Below are positions 44,893 to 54,596 of a stretch of 64,000 nucleotides of DNA, one piece after another. The notes beneath the pieces are model-generated. The model was not told the DNA's origin, did not search any database, and saw nothing but the letters and a program-made list of their open reading frames with translations. Origin of the DNA: Chitinophaga pinensis (GTDB lineage Bacteria; Bacteroidota; Bacteroidia; UKL13-3). Location: NCBI GenBank assembly GCA_945860865.1, contig CAMARW010000001.1:586294-650293 (forward strand), given 5' to 3'. Position numbers and translations under genes: made by a program. Position 1 is the stretch's first letter. Each line of letters opens with the position of its first letter.

Positions 44893-46074
44893 CTACCGCC
44901 GTTTAAAAGGCGATTGTAAGTCGCTCTGAAAATAGAAGAGTACCCTCAGAGAAATACGCATAATATGGTAAGCTACATAATTGGAAAAGCGCTCCATAAA
45001 ATGGAGTTTCTGAATGTAATCATCAGCTATTATTGCTTTTGCAGATTTGTTCATAAGCAATTTTACCAATTTTAAATTTTGCTCTTGGTAAGCAACATCT
45101 ACAATTTCAATGTTGCACTCTGTACTACCAAAATCGCTAAGGTGGTTAATGTTGTATGAACCTATGCAGGTCCAGTCTTTATCTATAAAAGCTACCTTGG
45201 CATGCAAAACGCTATCCTGCCATTCGTAGATTGTTACGCCAGATTTTAACAAATCTGAATACAAATGATGCGCAGCTTTTCTAACCAATGGGATGTCCGA
45301 AATTCCGCTTAAAATGAGTGTAACCTGAACGCCTCTTTTTTGAGCATTTTTGAGCATTCTTTTTAAAGCCATAGAAGGTAGAAAATAACTAGCAATTAAA
45401 GTAATTTGTTCTTTAGATTCTCTTATTTTATGGCGGTATTGTTTGCTAATGCCAAAGCGTGCTTTGGCCCAGTGATTTTGTAAAATGCGGGCTTTTATAG
45501 GGCCTTTTTCTGCTAAATAGGGGAGCGAAACAGGATGTTTTCGTAAAAATGTTTTTCTCTCAAAAGAATAGCAAATAACCAACAAATCTAATACGATATT
45601 GCCTTGTAAAACTACGCCAAAATCTAACCAAGTTTTGCCTGAACCAAAAGCGCTGTAATGATTGCTGATATTAATACCACCAAGCAAAGCCTTCTGTTTA
45701 TCAAATATAATAATTTTGTGGTGCAGGCGAGTGCCTGTATGAAATTTAAACGCCAGTTTAAAGCGCGAAAAAAAAGCTACTTCTGCTCCCTGATTTTCTA
45801 ATTTTAACTGCCATTCTCTAGGAAAAGATTTGCTGCCAAAAGCATCTAAAACTAAATTTATTTTTACACCGCGTTTGGCTGCTTCAAGCAGAGCTTGGTA
45901 AACCATAAAACCAGTTTCGTCGCCATCAAATATGTATATTTGTAGGTGTATAGATTCCTTTGCTTGGGGAATCTGTTTTAAGAGTTCTTCGAAAAATGGA
46001 GCACCGCTCAATAATAAAGGAATTTCTTCTTGCTGGTGCCAAGGATATATGCCGAAATTTTTCCTCCATTTCAT
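44893..46074 (-). CDS. Cardiolipin synthase-like phospholipase D protein
   Basis: A 393-residue PLD-superfamily enzyme with two HKD motifs: the first has His118 and Lys120 with Asp125 (LHHKIIIFDKQ), the second HAKVAFIDKD with CIGSYNINHL. It most resembles ClsB-type cardiolipin synthases: no N-terminal membrane helices, unlike ClsA. It would condense phosphatidylglycerol with a second phospholipid at the inner membrane. The ATG at 46074 is chosen; an in-frame TTG six codons earlier adds a non-conserved peptide. Confidence 0.85.
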   Translation of the reverse strand: MKWRKNFGIYPWHQQEEIPLLLSGAPFFEELLKQIPQAKESIHLQIYIFDGDETGFMVYQALLEAAKRGVKINLVLDAFGSKSFPREWQLKLENQGAEVAFFSRFKLAFKFHTGTRLHHKIIIFDKQKALLGGINISNHYSAFGSGKTWLDFGVVLQGNIVLDLLVICYSFERKTFLRKHPVSLPYLAEKGPIKARILQNHWAKARFGISKQYRHKIRESKEQITLIASYFLPSMALKRMLKNAQKRGVQVTLILSGISDIPLVRKAAHHLYSDLLKSGVTIYEWQDSVLHAKVAFIDKDWTCIGSYNINHLSDFGSTECNIEIVDVAYQEQNLKLVKLLMNKSAKAIIADDYIQKLHFMERFSNYVAYHIMRISLRVLFYFQSDLQSPFKRR

Positions 46075-46122
46075 ATTGCAAACATAAGGCAAACAATTTT
46101 CCTATAATTTTTTAATAACGAA

Positions 46123-47496
46123 TTAGTTATTAATAGCATTTGGTAGCCGCACAAATACTTTGGTGCCTTCACCTACGATTGATTTAAATTCTATCTCTCC
46201 TTTATGCAAGTCGATTGTTTTTTTTACTAGGCTTAACCCAATGCCGTTGCCACTTATTAATCTGGTTTCGTTAGAGCGGTAGAAAGGCTCAAAAATATGG
46301 GCTAAATCTTTGTTGCTTATGCCAGGTCCTTTATCTGTTATTACAAAAAATATAGCATTTGGGTAAAACCGCACAGTTATTTCAGCTTCATTATTAGCCG
46401 AAAACTTGCAGGCATTATCAAGTAAATTAGTAACAGTAGATTTGAGTAGGGCATAATCGCCAAGGGTTTGTATTGCTTGTTCCTCCTCAGGAAAATCTCC
46501 CCAGGTAAGTTTTATTTTAAAGTTAGGCTTTCTGCGCATTAAATCGTCTTTCGCATCCATTACAACATCAATAATAGAAACCGGATTTAATTTAGTATTT
46601 GGAAAATCTGTATTGGCTTTTGCCAAATCTGTTAGTCCGTTTATAAGCGCAATAAGGTTTTGAATATCTTCTAATAATGAGTTAAAAGTTTTCAGATAAT
46701 CGGTTTCGTTTCGTTTTTTAAGCAGCAATACCTCAATTTGCCCTTTCATTGCTGTAAGTGGCGTTCTAAACTCATGCGATGCGTTGGCTACAAATAATTT
46801 TTGAAGCTCAAATGAGCTTTGTATTCTCTCCAACATAGTGTTAAAAACCATGGCTAATTGTGCTATTTCATCTTTGCCATTGCCTATGCTAACCCTATGG
46901 TTTAGGCTTATTTCTGTGATATCTTCTACCTCATAAATAACCTTTTTAATGGGTTGTAAAGCCTGTTTAGAAAAGTACCAGCCACTTACGGCAGCAATAA
47001 TATTGAACAAAATATTTAATAAAATAAGTAGTATCCATAAAAACCGCAATTTTTCTCTACCGGCTTTATCTATGGCACTACTGATAATAAAATAGTTCTT
47101 GCCATTATAGTTATATATATAAGCAATATAATCTGTTGCTTGTTGGTTTTCTTCAAAAGATAACCTAGTACTATACAATTTTTGCAACAGGTAAACTTCT
47201 TTGTCTACCAGCGGGTTGGAGGCAAAAACAACTTCATGGTTTTCATCTGCAATAATGAGTCTTTCATCTGGAAAGCGATTCAATTGCTTTTGGTACATTA
47301 ACCTTAAAATATCTGGTGTAAGTTCCTCCTTTTCAAGGTAGTTTTGAACCACGTTGGTTGAAACATTTTTTAAGCGAACGGTAAATTCATCTCGCCTAAA
47401 AAGTTCTGAAAATTGATAAGTAAAAAGAGAAAATATTAATAATATACCCGCTACAATTATGGTAAACTTGAGGGTAAGCGAGTTTTTAATATTCAT
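46123..47496 (-). CDS. Sensor histidine kinase
   Basis: A 457-residue inner-membrane kinase. Membrane helices at about 10-28 and 152-172 flank a 120-residue periplasmic sensor. Then come HAMP (175-228), HisKA with phosphoacceptor His241 (NASHEFRTPLTAMKG), and HATPase_c with N box (LLDNACKFS), G1 box (DKGPGISNKDL) and GNGIGLSLVKK. All catalytic motifs are present. It follows its OmpR-type regulator by 10 bases, forming a response regulator-kinase operon. The signal is unknown; the cardiolipin synthase gene follows on the same strand. Confidence 0.94.
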   Translation of the reverse strand: MNIKNSLTLKFTIIVAGILLIFSLFTYQFSELFRRDEFTVRLKNVSTNVVQNYLEKEELTPDILRLMYQKQLNRFPDERLIIADENHEVVFASNPLVDKEVYLLQKLYSTRLSFEENQQATDYIAYIYNYNGKNYFIISSAIDKAGREKLRFLWILLILLNILFNIIAAVSGWYFSKQALQPIKKVIYEVEDITEISLNHRVSIGNGKDEIAQLAMVFNTMLERIQSSFELQKLFVANASHEFRTPLTAMKGQIEVLLLKKRNETDYLKTFNSLLEDIQNLIALINGLTDLAKANTDFPNTKLNPVSIIDVVMDAKDDLMRRKPNFKIKLTWGDFPEEEQAIQTLGDYALLKSTVTNLLDNACKFSANNEAEITVRFYPNAIFFVITDKGPGISNKDLAHIFEPFYRSNETRLISGNGIGLSLVKKTIDLHKGEIEFKSIVGEGTKVFVRLPNAINN

Positions 47497-47506
47497 ACTT
47501 AAAAAA

Positions 47507-48190
47507 TCAACTTTCTGTTTTCACAATGTATCCCATTCCTACCATGGTATGAATGATTTTTTTCGTAAAATCTTTGTCGATTTTTTTGCGCAAAAAGTTG
47601 ATATAAACATCAATAACATTTGTAGTTGTATCAAAACCTGCTGCCCAAACTTTTTCTAAAATTTCATTTCTAGAAATTACCCTATTTTTATTACGAATGA
47701 GGTATTCTAACAGCGAGAATTCTTTGGCAGTTAAATCTATTGTCTTTCCTCCCCTGCGAGCAACTTTTCTATTGAGATCTAGTTCCAAATCTTCTAAAAC
47801 TAAAATCTTTTTTTCTTCAATTTGTTTGTGAGAATAGCGTTTATTTAACGCTCTTAACCTGGCAAGTAGTTCTCTAAATTCAAAAGGTTTAACTAGGTAA
47901 TCATCTGCACCTGCATCTAAACCATTTACTTTCTCATCTGTGGCTCCCAAGGCTGTAAGCATTAAAATGGGTGTTTTTATGCCCTCAGCTCTCAATTCTC
48001 TTGCTACTTCCATGCCGTTTAAATAGGGAATCATCACATCTAAAATAATCGCATCAAATTTGTGATCTAAAGCCATTTTTTTAGCAAAGATGCCATCATA
48101 TGCTACGCTAACTTCATTGTCTTGTTCTTCTAAACCTTGCTTTAAAAAAGAGGCTACTTTTGGCTCGTCTTCAACAATTAATAATTTCAT
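47507..48190 (-). CDS. OmpR/PhoB-family response regulator
   Basis: A 227-residue DNA-binding regulator. The receiver domain (1-115) has the acidic pocket VEDEP, phosphoacceptor Asp51 (AIILDVMIPYLNG) and the conserved Lys in DDYLVKPFEF. The C-terminal winged helix (125-225) contains LDLNRKVARRGGKTIDLTAKEFSLLEYL and VWAAGFDTTTNVIDVYI. The ATG at 48190 is chosen because the family starts MKLLIVEDE. First gene of the operon with the downstream kinase. The target genes cannot be named. Confidence 0.95.
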   Translation of the reverse strand: MKLLIVEDEPKVASFLKQGLEEQDNEVSVAYDGIFAKKMALDHKFDAIILDVMIPYLNGMEVARELRAEGIKTPILMLTALGATDEKVNGLDAGADDYLVKPFEFRELLARLRALNKRYSHKQIEEKKILVLEDLELDLNRKVARRGGKTIDLTAKEFSLLEYLIRNKNRVISRNEILEKVWAAGFDTTTNVIDVYINFLRKKIDKDFTKKIIHTMVGMGYIVKTES

Positions 48191-48307
48191 AATAATTAAA
48201 AAACAATAATAATTCTTAATTCTCAATATTTGAAGAAAATTATCATTAATGTTTGCTTAATTCTTAATTAAATTAGCCTTAATAAATTGGACGGTTTTTA
48301 TGGTTAT

Positions 48308-48649
48308 TTAGCCTCCTGCTTTTTTACTTTTGTAACCTAATTGGGTTAAATAACCAAGCAACTTGTCTCTAAAATCTCCTTGTATTAAAACTTCTCCATC
48401 TTTTGCACTACCACCCACACCGCAATGTTTCTTTAAACTCGTGCTCAATAGGTTTAGGTCTTGGTTTGAACCAATAAAACCAGTAACACGCGAAACCATT
48501 TTTCCGCCTCCTTTTCTATCTAAAAATATTTTTAATTGCTGTTGATGTGGAGCTAAGGTTTGCGAAGGTTCAGAATCGTTTTCTTCATATTTAAAGTGGG
48601 TGTCTGTTGAGTATACTACCCCGTTTCTGTTCTTGTTTTTGTTGCTCAT
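48308..48649 (-). CDS. SUI1-family translation initiation factor-like protein (YciH type)
   Basis: A 113-residue protein with a disordered N-terminal 35 residues and a SUI1/eIF1 fold: QQLKIFLDRKGGGKMVSRVTGF, LSTSLKKHCGVGGSAKDGEVLIQGDFRDKLLGYL. Bacterial members (YciH) are thought to influence start-codon fidelity on atypical mRNAs, though the role is poorly settled. It lies 1 base downstream of the lipid kinase gene on the same strand. Confidence 0.9.
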   Translation of the reverse strand: MSNKNKNRNGVVYSTDTHFKYEENDSEPSQTLAPHQQQLKIFLDRKGGGKMVSRVTGFIGSNQDLNLLSTSLKKHCGVGGSAKDGEVLIQGDFRDKLLGYLTQLGYKSKKAGG

Positions 48650-48650
48650 A

Positions 48651-49535
48651 TTAGGTCGGAATCAAAACATTCAAAGATAGCGGGAGTAGTTTAATTTGCA
48701 CATTTTTTTCGAACCAAATAGCTTCGCCATCAATATTTACGTAATTTTCTTTGACTCTATTTACCTGTAATTTGTTTGTTTTTAAGGTTTTAACAAAAGG
48801 AGATTGGCTTAGTTTTTTGAGGAATAAATTACTGCCTAATCCAATTATATTGCTCCAATTTACGTGCTCAATTTGTGTAATATCAAATTGGCCATCAGCT
48901 AAGTCTGCCTGAGGTGCAATATAAGCATTGTTGCCGTATTGTGGTCCGTTACAAATGGCCAAAATAAATGCACTTATCTCCTCTTTTTGTTCGTTAATGG
49001 TTATCTCGTATACCTCCGGTTGGTATTTTTGTATAGCCTGTAAACTCGCTTTTGCATATGTTTTAAATCCGCGTGCGCCCATATTTGCAAAGGCTGCACT
49101 TACATGCGCGTCAAAGCCAAATCCGCAAACGTTAACAAAGGGTATGTTATTCGCTGTTCCAGTGTCAATGCGCTTAACTTTGGTTTGGTTCAGGCCAATA
49201 ATAGCTTTTTTGCTTTGCATAGAAATATTTAAGGCGCGGGCTAAACCGTTGCCCGAGCCAAAAGGGATTATTCCCAATGCTACTTCGCTATTTATGAGTT
49301 GTGCGGCTACCTGGTTTACCGTTCCATCTCCGCCTACCGCTATGGCCCAATCGTAATTAAGTTGCACACATTCTTGCGCCAGAAAACTTGTGTGTGCGGC
49401 GCTTTCGGTGAAAGCAAAGTCTATTTTAAAAAAAGAATCTGAAAGGTATTGCTGAACTAAGGCAGGAATTTCTGTTTTAGATTTTCCTCCTGATATCGGA
49501 TTTATGATGAATCTAACGCGCTTTGTGTCTAACAT
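48651..49535 (-). CDS. Diacylglycerol/lipid kinase family protein (YegS/DagK type)
   Basis: A 294-residue cytosolic enzyme of the DAGK catalytic family. The ATP-binding motifs are FIINPISGGKSK (near residue 10), VGGDGTVNQVAAQLI and PFGSGNGLARAL. The C-terminal beta-sandwich contains GFGFDAHVSAAFANMGARGF. It would phosphorylate a lipid such as diacylglycerol, perhaps recycling lipid released by envelope polymer synthesis. The ATG at 49535 is the best-supported start; an ATG 11 codons upstream is possible. Divergent from dGTPase, 69 bases apart. Confidence 0.88.
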   Translation of the reverse strand: MLDTKRVRFIINPISGGKSKTEIPALVQQYLSDSFFKIDFAFTESAAHTSFLAQECVQLNYDWAIAVGGDGTVNQVAAQLINSEVALGIIPFGSGNGLARALNISMQSKKAIIGLNQTKVKRIDTGTANNIPFVNVCGFGFDAHVSAAFANMGARGFKTYAKASLQAIQKYQPEVYEITINEQKEEISAFILAICNGPQYGNNAYIAPQADLADGQFDITQIEHVNWSNIIGLGSNLFLKKLSQSPFVKTLKTNKLQVNRVKENYVNIDGEAIWFEKNVQIKLLPLSLNVLIPT

Positions 49536-49604
49536 GTAGTGCGATTTTTTTTTGGTAAAGGTATTCATTCGTTTAACAAATGGTATATTCGGCAAAATAT
49601 TTTA

Positions 49605-50969
49605 ATGAACTGGATCAATTTATTAGGTGCATATAGGTTTGGTGATCAGCTGCCAAGGGTCATGGATGAGGCTCAAAATAGGAGTATCTTTGAGCAGGAT
49701 TATGACCGTATTATTTTTTCAACACCTTTCAGGAGATTGCAAGATAAAACGCAAGTAATACCTTTGCCTGAGTATGATTTTGTGCACAATAGGCTAACCC
49801 ATAGCATTGAGGTAAGCAGTGTAGGCAGAACATTAGGCAAAATGGTAGGAACAGCCTTAATTGAAAAATACCCGGAACTTAAGCAATTATCGCTTTCGCA
49901 CCATGATTTTGGAGCTATTGTAGCCGCCGCTAGTTTGGCCCACGATATTGGGAATCCTCCTTTTGGACATAGCGGTGAATCTGCCATTTCAGAATATTTT
50001 TTAAATGGAGAAGGAGCTAAATACCAAGCGCAATTGAGTGAGTCAGAATGGAACGATATTATAAGATTTGAAGGTAATGCCAATGGATTTCGAATTTTAA
50101 CCCATGCCGGCAATGGTTCATTGGGAGGATTAAGACTGAGTTATCCAACTTTAGCAGCCTTTACCAAATACCCAAAACAAAGTTTGCCTGTTCTGCCAAA
50201 AGGCCGGGCGAGTGAAAAAAAGTTTGGCTTTTTTCAAAGTGAAAAAGACTTGTTTGATGAATTAGCCCTCAAACTTGATTTGTTGCAAGTAAACCATTCA
50301 ATTGGTAAATATTATAGAAGACATCCACTAGCTTTTTTAGTAGAGGCTGCCGATGATATTTGTTACCATATCATAGATTTTGAAGATGGCCTGCGTATGC
50401 AATGGATAGATTTTGAATGGGCAGAAAAACTTTTATTACCCATTGCCGGTAAAGCTTTTTACCGCGCTAGTTATGATGCCCTAAGTTTGGTAGAAGAAAA
50501 AGCTTCATACCTAAGGGCAGTTGCCATTAATAGTTTAATCAAAGAAATGTCGGATATCTTTCTCCAAAATGAAGAGGCTATCTTGGCTGGAACCTTTGAT
50601 ACTTCTCTCATCAATTTGAGTGCACATAAAAATGAAATTGATCAAATTAAAGCCATCTCTTTACAAAAAGTTTATAAAGCTAAACAGGTTTTAGAAATTG
50701 AGGCTGCAGGCTTTGAGGTAATTGGAGGTTTACTCAATATGTTCTTGCAAGCTTTGCAACATGTATGTAACCCCAACTTGGCTAAAATGCAATATAAGCA
50801 AGCTAAAATGGCAGAGCTCCTACCAGCTCATTTAAAAGCGCCAAAAAACGCTATTAAAGAGAGTACTTACCTGCAAATTATTTCTGTTTGCGAGTTTGTG
50901 GCAGGGTTAACAGACCGGCATGCGATTAGTCTCTTTAGGAAATTAAAAGGTATTGAAATGCCTCATTAA
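49605..50969 (+). CDS. dgt: Deoxyguanosinetriphosphate triphosphohydrolase (HD domain)
   Basis: A 454-residue dNTPase that converts dGTP (and often other dNTPs) to nucleoside and triphosphate. Metal ligands are visible: His66 (HNRLTHSIEV), His113-Asp114 (LAHDIGNPPFGH) and a downstream Asp (EAADDICYHIIDFEDG). The N-terminal STPFRRLQDKTQV segment is characteristic. The ATG at 49605 is chosen because homologues begin just before LLGAYRFGDQ; an upstream in-frame extension overlaps the divergent promoter region. Confidence 0.92.
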   Translation: MNWINLLGAYRFGDQLPRVMDEAQNRSIFEQDYDRIIFSTPFRRLQDKTQVIPLPEYDFVHNRLTHSIEVSSVGRTLGKMVGTALIEKYPELKQLSLSHHDFGAIVAAASLAHDIGNPPFGHSGESAISEYFLNGEGAKYQAQLSESEWNDIIRFEGNANGFRILTHAGNGSLGGLRLSYPTLAAFTKYPKQSLPVLPKGRASEKKFGFFQSEKDLFDELALKLDLLQVNHSIGKYYRRHPLAFLVEAADDICYHIIDFEDGLRMQWIDFEWAEKLLLPIAGKAFYRASYDALSLVEEKASYLRAVAINSLIKEMSDIFLQNEEAILAGTFDTSLINLSAHKNEIDQIKAISLQKVYKAKQVLEIEAAGFEVIGGLLNMFLQALQHVCNPNLAKMQYKQAKMAELLPAHLKAPKNAIKESTYLQIISVCEFVAGLTDRHAISLFRKLKGIEMPH

Positions 50970-50992
50970 TTAAAAAACTTTTCTGTTTATTG

Positions 50993-51014
50993 GGTTGTTT
51001 ATGCATAAATAACC
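50993..51014. promoter_or_regulatory. 22-nt near-perfect dyad just upstream of the clpP promoter
   Basis: GGTTGTTTATG is followed directly by CATAAATAACC: one mismatch and no loop. It ends 11 bases before the clpP -33 element. The lack of a loop argues against a terminator and for a dimeric repressor or activator site. Confidence 0.5.
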
Positions 51015-51025
51015 ATCATTAATTA

Positions 51026-51056
51026 TTTGAATAAATCAATCGGTATTATATATTTG
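51026..51056 (+). promoter_or_regulatory. Predicted clpP promoter (TTTG-N19-TATATTTG)
   Basis: TTTG at 51026-51029, a 19-base spacer and TATATTTG at 51049-51056, a textbook Bacteroidota sigma-A-type promoter, 17 bases before the clpP ATG. Confidence 0.75.
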
Positions 51057-51073
51057 ACCAAAACAATCTAACT

Positions 51074-51763
51074 ATGAACATAGGAAATGAATTCCGCAAA
51101 TACGCGGTAAAACACAAGGGAATTAGCAGTATAAAGGTAGATGCATACATGGAAAGCACTATGGAGGGTATGACGCGCACCGTAATTGAGGAACGCCCAA
51201 TGAACTTCAGAGAAATTGATGTTTTCTCTCGCTTAATGGCAGATCGTATCCTGTTTTTAGGTATGCCCATTGATGATTATGTTGCCAATATCGTTCAAGC
51301 GCAGTTATTGTTTCTCGATTCTATGGATGCCCGCAGAGATATTCAAATGTATATTAATTCGCCAGGTGGTTCTGTATATGCTGGTTTAGGAATTTATGAT
51401 ACCATGCAATGGGTTAATCCTAATGTGGCAACCATTTGCACAGGCTTAGCCGCCTCAATGGCAGCAGTGCTTTTATGTGCCGGAGAAAAAGGCAAGCGCT
51501 CTGCGTTGCCTCATGCCCGCGTAATGATTCATCAGCCATTAGGCGGTGCTCAAGGTCAAGCTTCTGACATAGAAATTACTGCCCGCGAAATTCAAAAGCT
51601 AAAAAAAGAATTATATGATATTATTGCTACACACAGTGGTCAGCCTTTTGACCGTGTGCAAGCAGATAGCGACCGCGATTACTGGATGATTGCAGCAGAA
51701 GCTAAAGAGTATGGTATGATAGATGATGTTTTGTTAAAGCATAAAAAAGAAGAAAGTAAATAG
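51074..51763 (+). CDS. clpP: ATP-dependent Clp protease proteolytic subunit
   Basis: A 229-residue serine peptidase forming the tetradecameric barrel. Catalytic Ser128 (GLAASMAAVLL) and His153 (VMIHQPLGG) keep the 25-residue spacing of E. coli ClpP, with an Asp near residue 200 (SDRDYW). The N-terminal ~30 residues are probably processed. clpX follows 72 bases later with a stem-loop between them. A strong promoter and a dyad upstream suggest regulated expression. Confidence 0.96.
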   Translation: MNIGNEFRKYAVKHKGISSIKVDAYMESTMEGMTRTVIEERPMNFREIDVFSRLMADRILFLGMPIDDYVANIVQAQLLFLDSMDARRDIQMYINSPGGSVYAGLGIYDTMQWVNPNVATICTGLAASMAAVLLCAGEKGKRSALPHARVMIHQPLGGAQGQASDIEITAREIQKLKKELYDIIATHSGQPFDRVQADSDRDYWMIAAEAKEYGMIDDVLLKHKKEESK

Positions 51764-51785
51764 CATCTATTTGTTTGTATATTCG

Positions 51786-51813
51786 CAGGCTGTTCCCTCC
51801 AAAGAACAGCCTG
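51786..51813 (+). terminator. Stem-loop between clpP and clpX
   Basis: A perfect 10-bp stem (CAGGCTGTTC / GAACAGCCTG), 8-base loop, followed by the interrupted TATTATTTTA. It probably terminates only partly, letting some transcripts reach clpX. Confidence 0.6.
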
Positions 51814-51835
51814 TATTATTTTAGATTGATCCAAT

Positions 51836-53068
51836 ATGGCTAAGAAAAAAGAAGATATATGCTCTTTCTGCGGAAGAGGAAGAAGTGAAGTGAACTATTT
51901 AATATCTGGTATAGATTCGCTCATTTGTGAAAATTGCATCGGACAGGCATTTAGAATTATTAATGAGGACAAAGAAACAGCTGATAAATCGGATGCAGTT
52001 AGTGCTATCCAATTATTGAAACCTGCCGAAATTAGTGCCTATTTAGATCAATATGTAATTGGTCAAGCAGATGCCAAAAAGGTATTAAGCGTGGCCGTTT
52101 ACAATCACTTTAAAAGAGTTTTAGCCAAAAAAACCAATGAGGTAGAATTAGAAAAATCTAATATTTTAATGGTAGGTGAAACGGGCACGGGAAAAACTTT
52201 ATTAGCCAAAACGCTCGCACGTATGTTACAAGTACCATTTTGTATTGCAGATGCCACCGTATTAACAGAGGCAGGTTATGTGGGTGAGGATGTAGAAAGT
52301 GTTTTAACCCGCTTACTGCAATCGGCAAACTATGATGTGGCTGCCGCCGAACGCGGTATTATCTACATTGATGAAATGGATAAGATTAGCCGTAAAAGCG
52401 ATAACCCAAGCATCACCAGAGATGTGAGTGGAGAAGGTGTGCAACAAGCTTTACTCAAAATTTTAGAAGGAACCGTGTCTAATGTTCCTCCGCAAGGTGG
52501 AAGGAAACACCCTGATCAAAAAATGATTCAAATAAATACAGAAAATATTCTATTTATCTGTGGGGGCGCTTTTGATGGGATTGAAAAAATGATTGCCCGT
52601 AGACTTCAAACCCAAGCCATTGGATTTAAAACAACTGAACTTCCTACAAATGGAGACGACAAAAATATGCTTCAATATGTATCTGCGGCAGATTTGCGCA
52701 GTTATGGCTTAATACCAGAAATTATTGGCAGACTGCCTGTAATTTGTCACCTCGATCCCCTCGATAAAGCCACCTTAAAACGTATTTTGGTTGAACCTAA
52801 AAATGCCCTGATCAAGCAATACATTCATTTAATGTCGCTCGAAAATATTACACTTTCGTTTGAAGACGAAGTGATAGATATGATTGTAGAAACCGCCTTT
52901 GAATTAAAATTGGGAGCCCGCGGTTTACGCAGTATTTGCGAAGCTTTGATGATGGATTTTATGTATGATGCACCAAGTTCATCAAATTTAAAAACCATCG
53001 TGATCACCTCAGAAATAGCCAAAACAAAAATGGAATTGGTACGATTGAAAAATTTTCAGGCGGCGTAG
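51836..53068 (+). CDS. clpX: ATP-dependent Clp protease ATP-binding subunit ClpX
   Basis: A 410-residue AAA+ unfoldase that feeds ClpP. N-terminal C4 zinc finger (CSFCGRG...CENC, residues 9-35), Walker A GETGTGKT, Walker [10 protein letters not shown], the RKH substrate loop (GGRKHPDQ) and sensor-2 GARGLRSI are all present. The ClpP-binding IGF-type loop is in the expected region (QAIGFKTTE). Nothing unusual. Confidence 0.96.
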   Translation: MAKKKEDICSFCGRGRSEVNYLISGIDSLICENCIGQAFRIINEDKETADKSDAVSAIQLLKPAEISAYLDQYVIGQADAKKVLSVAVYNHFKRVLAKKTNEVELEKSNILMVGETGTGKTLLAKTLARMLQVPFCIADATVLTEAGYVGEDVESVLTRLLQSANYDVAAAERGIIYIDEMDKISRKSDNPSITRDVSGEGVQQALLKILEGTVSNVPPQGGRKHPDQKMIQINTENILFICGGAFDGIEKMIARRLQTQAIGFKTTELPTNGDDKNMLQYVSAADLRSYGLIPEIIGRLPVICHLDPLDKATLKRILVEPKNALIKQYIHLMSLENITLSFEDEVIDMIVETAFELKLGARGLRSICEALMMDFMYDAPSSSNLKTIVITSEIAKTKMELVRLKNFQAA

Positions 53069-53189
53069 TTGTTTTCTTTAATACCTTATTGCCTATGAAT
53101 TTATAGCATGGTAGATAGGTGAAAAATGAATTTCAATTTTTTTTTAGCTAGCGCTTGCAATTACCGGGCTAATTTCTAATTTGCAGGCA

Positions 53190-54596
53190 ATGAGTACCCA
53201 TTTAAATGATCCCAAAATTACCCGTGCATGGACCATGTACGATTGGGCAAATTCTGTATTCTCTTTAACGATTACTACAGCCATTTTTCCGCCTTATTTT
53301 GAGGGTGTTAGCAAAGCGGCATCTGTTGCTTCTGGTAACTATATTAATGGTATTTATTACATAGATATTTTTGGATTTAAGCTGGTTAATAGTGCTTTGT
53401 ACTCTTATGCCATTTCGTTCGGTTTTTTGTTGGTTGCTTTGTTTAGTCCCATTTTATCTGGAATTGCAGATGCGCGCCAAAGCAAGAAAAAATTTATGCA
53501 ATTCTTCTGCTATTTGGGCTCTCTTTCTTGCATGATGCTCTACTTTTTTACGCCAGAAAATTTAGGTTTAGGGATTACTTTTTTTGTTATTGCTTTATTT
53601 GGATTTGGAGGGAGCTTGGTTTTTTACAATGCTTTTTTGCCAGAAATTGCCACCGAAGACCAATATGATTCGCTAAGTGCAAAAGGTTTTAGCATGGGTT
53701 ATATTGGAAGTGTTTTGTTGTTGCTAATTAATTTGGGTGTAATTTTAAATGTTTCTTTCTTTTTCCCAATAGCGGCCAAAGCGCAAGAACTAATTTTGCT
53801 CAACCCAAATTTGCTCTTGAATGATGCAATGGAAAAAGCAACCACACATTATACAAGTATTGCTAGCCGAATGGCTTTTGTTAGCGTTGGCCTCTGGTGG
53901 GCAGGGTTTGCTCAAATAACTTTCCGCAATTTGCCCGAAAAAACAAGGCCCAAAGTAAAGGGTGAGCGTATTGTTTACAAAGGTTTGCAAGAAATAAAAA
54001 AGGTATGGAAAGAAATTAGTTTACCTCAAAATAAAGTTATTAAAATGTTTCTATTGGGCTTTTTCTTTAGTGCTATGGGTGTGCAAACAGTAATGTATGT
54101 GGCCAGTTTGTTTGGTAAACAAGAATTAAACATGGAGTTAGGAAAGTTAATTGCCACTGTTTTAATTATTCAATTGATTGCCATTTTTGGCGCCTGGGGC
54201 TTTTCAAAACTATCAGCTAAAATAGGAAATATATATTCAATTATTCTTATGCTTTTAGTTTGGATAGGGATTACCACTGCAGCCTATTTGGTTCGAACCG
54301 AAATACAATTTTACATCTTAGCAGCAGTAGTTGGCTTGGTTATGGGGGGCATTCAATCTATCTCCAGAAGTACCTTTGCCAAACTAATACCCGATGGCAC
54401 CCAAGAGCCAGCGTCTTATTTCAGCTTTTTTGATGTTTGCGAAAAAATGGCAACCGTTTTAGGCACCTTTGTTTTTGGTTTCATAAATAATTACACAGAA
54501 AATATGCGCACGTCTGTATTGGCTCTAATCATATTTTTTATAATAGCTTTGTTTTTTATTGCCAGAATAGAGAATTTTAAAGAAAAACACCCATAA
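53190..54596 (+). CDS. MFS transporter of the UMF1/Atg22-like family
   Basis: A 468-residue inner-membrane protein with about 12 helices. The start MSTHLNDPKITRAWTMYDWANSVFSLTITTAIFPPYF and the GIADARQSKKK loop are hallmarks of the UMF1 (Atg22-like) MFS family, whose substrates in bacteria are unknown. The ATG at 53190 is used rather than the TTG three codons earlier. A TAnTTTG-like box ends 6 bases upstream. Its stop overlaps the next ATG (TAATG). Confidence 0.88.
   Translation: MSTHLNDPKITRAWTMYDWANSVFSLTITTAIFPPYFEGVSKAASVASGNYINGIYYIDIFGFKLVNSALYSYAISFGFLLVALFSPILSGIADARQSKKKFMQFFCYLGSLSCMMLYFFTPENLGLGITFFVIALFGFGGSLVFYNAFLPEIATEDQYDSLSAKGFSMGYIGSVLLLLINLGVILNVSFFFPIAAKAQELILLNPNLLLNDAMEKATTHYTSIASRMAFVSVGLWWAGFAQITFRNLPEKTRPKVKGERIVYKGLQEIKKVWKEISLPQNKVIKMFLLGFFFSAMGVQTVMYVASLFGKQELNMELGKLIATVLIIQLIAIFGAWGFSKLSAKIGNIYSIILMLLVWIGITTAAYLVRTEIQFYILAAVVGLVMGGIQSISRSTFAKLIPDGTQEPASYFSFFDVCEKMATVLGTFVFGFINNYTENMRTSVLALIIFFIIALFFIARIENFKEKHP

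Noticed and set aside
46113-46132. Hairpin TAATAAC/GTTATTA at the end of the histidine kinase gene as a terminator
   Set aside because: The T-rich flank is on the wrong side for the minus-strand gene and the stem is all A/T but one pair.
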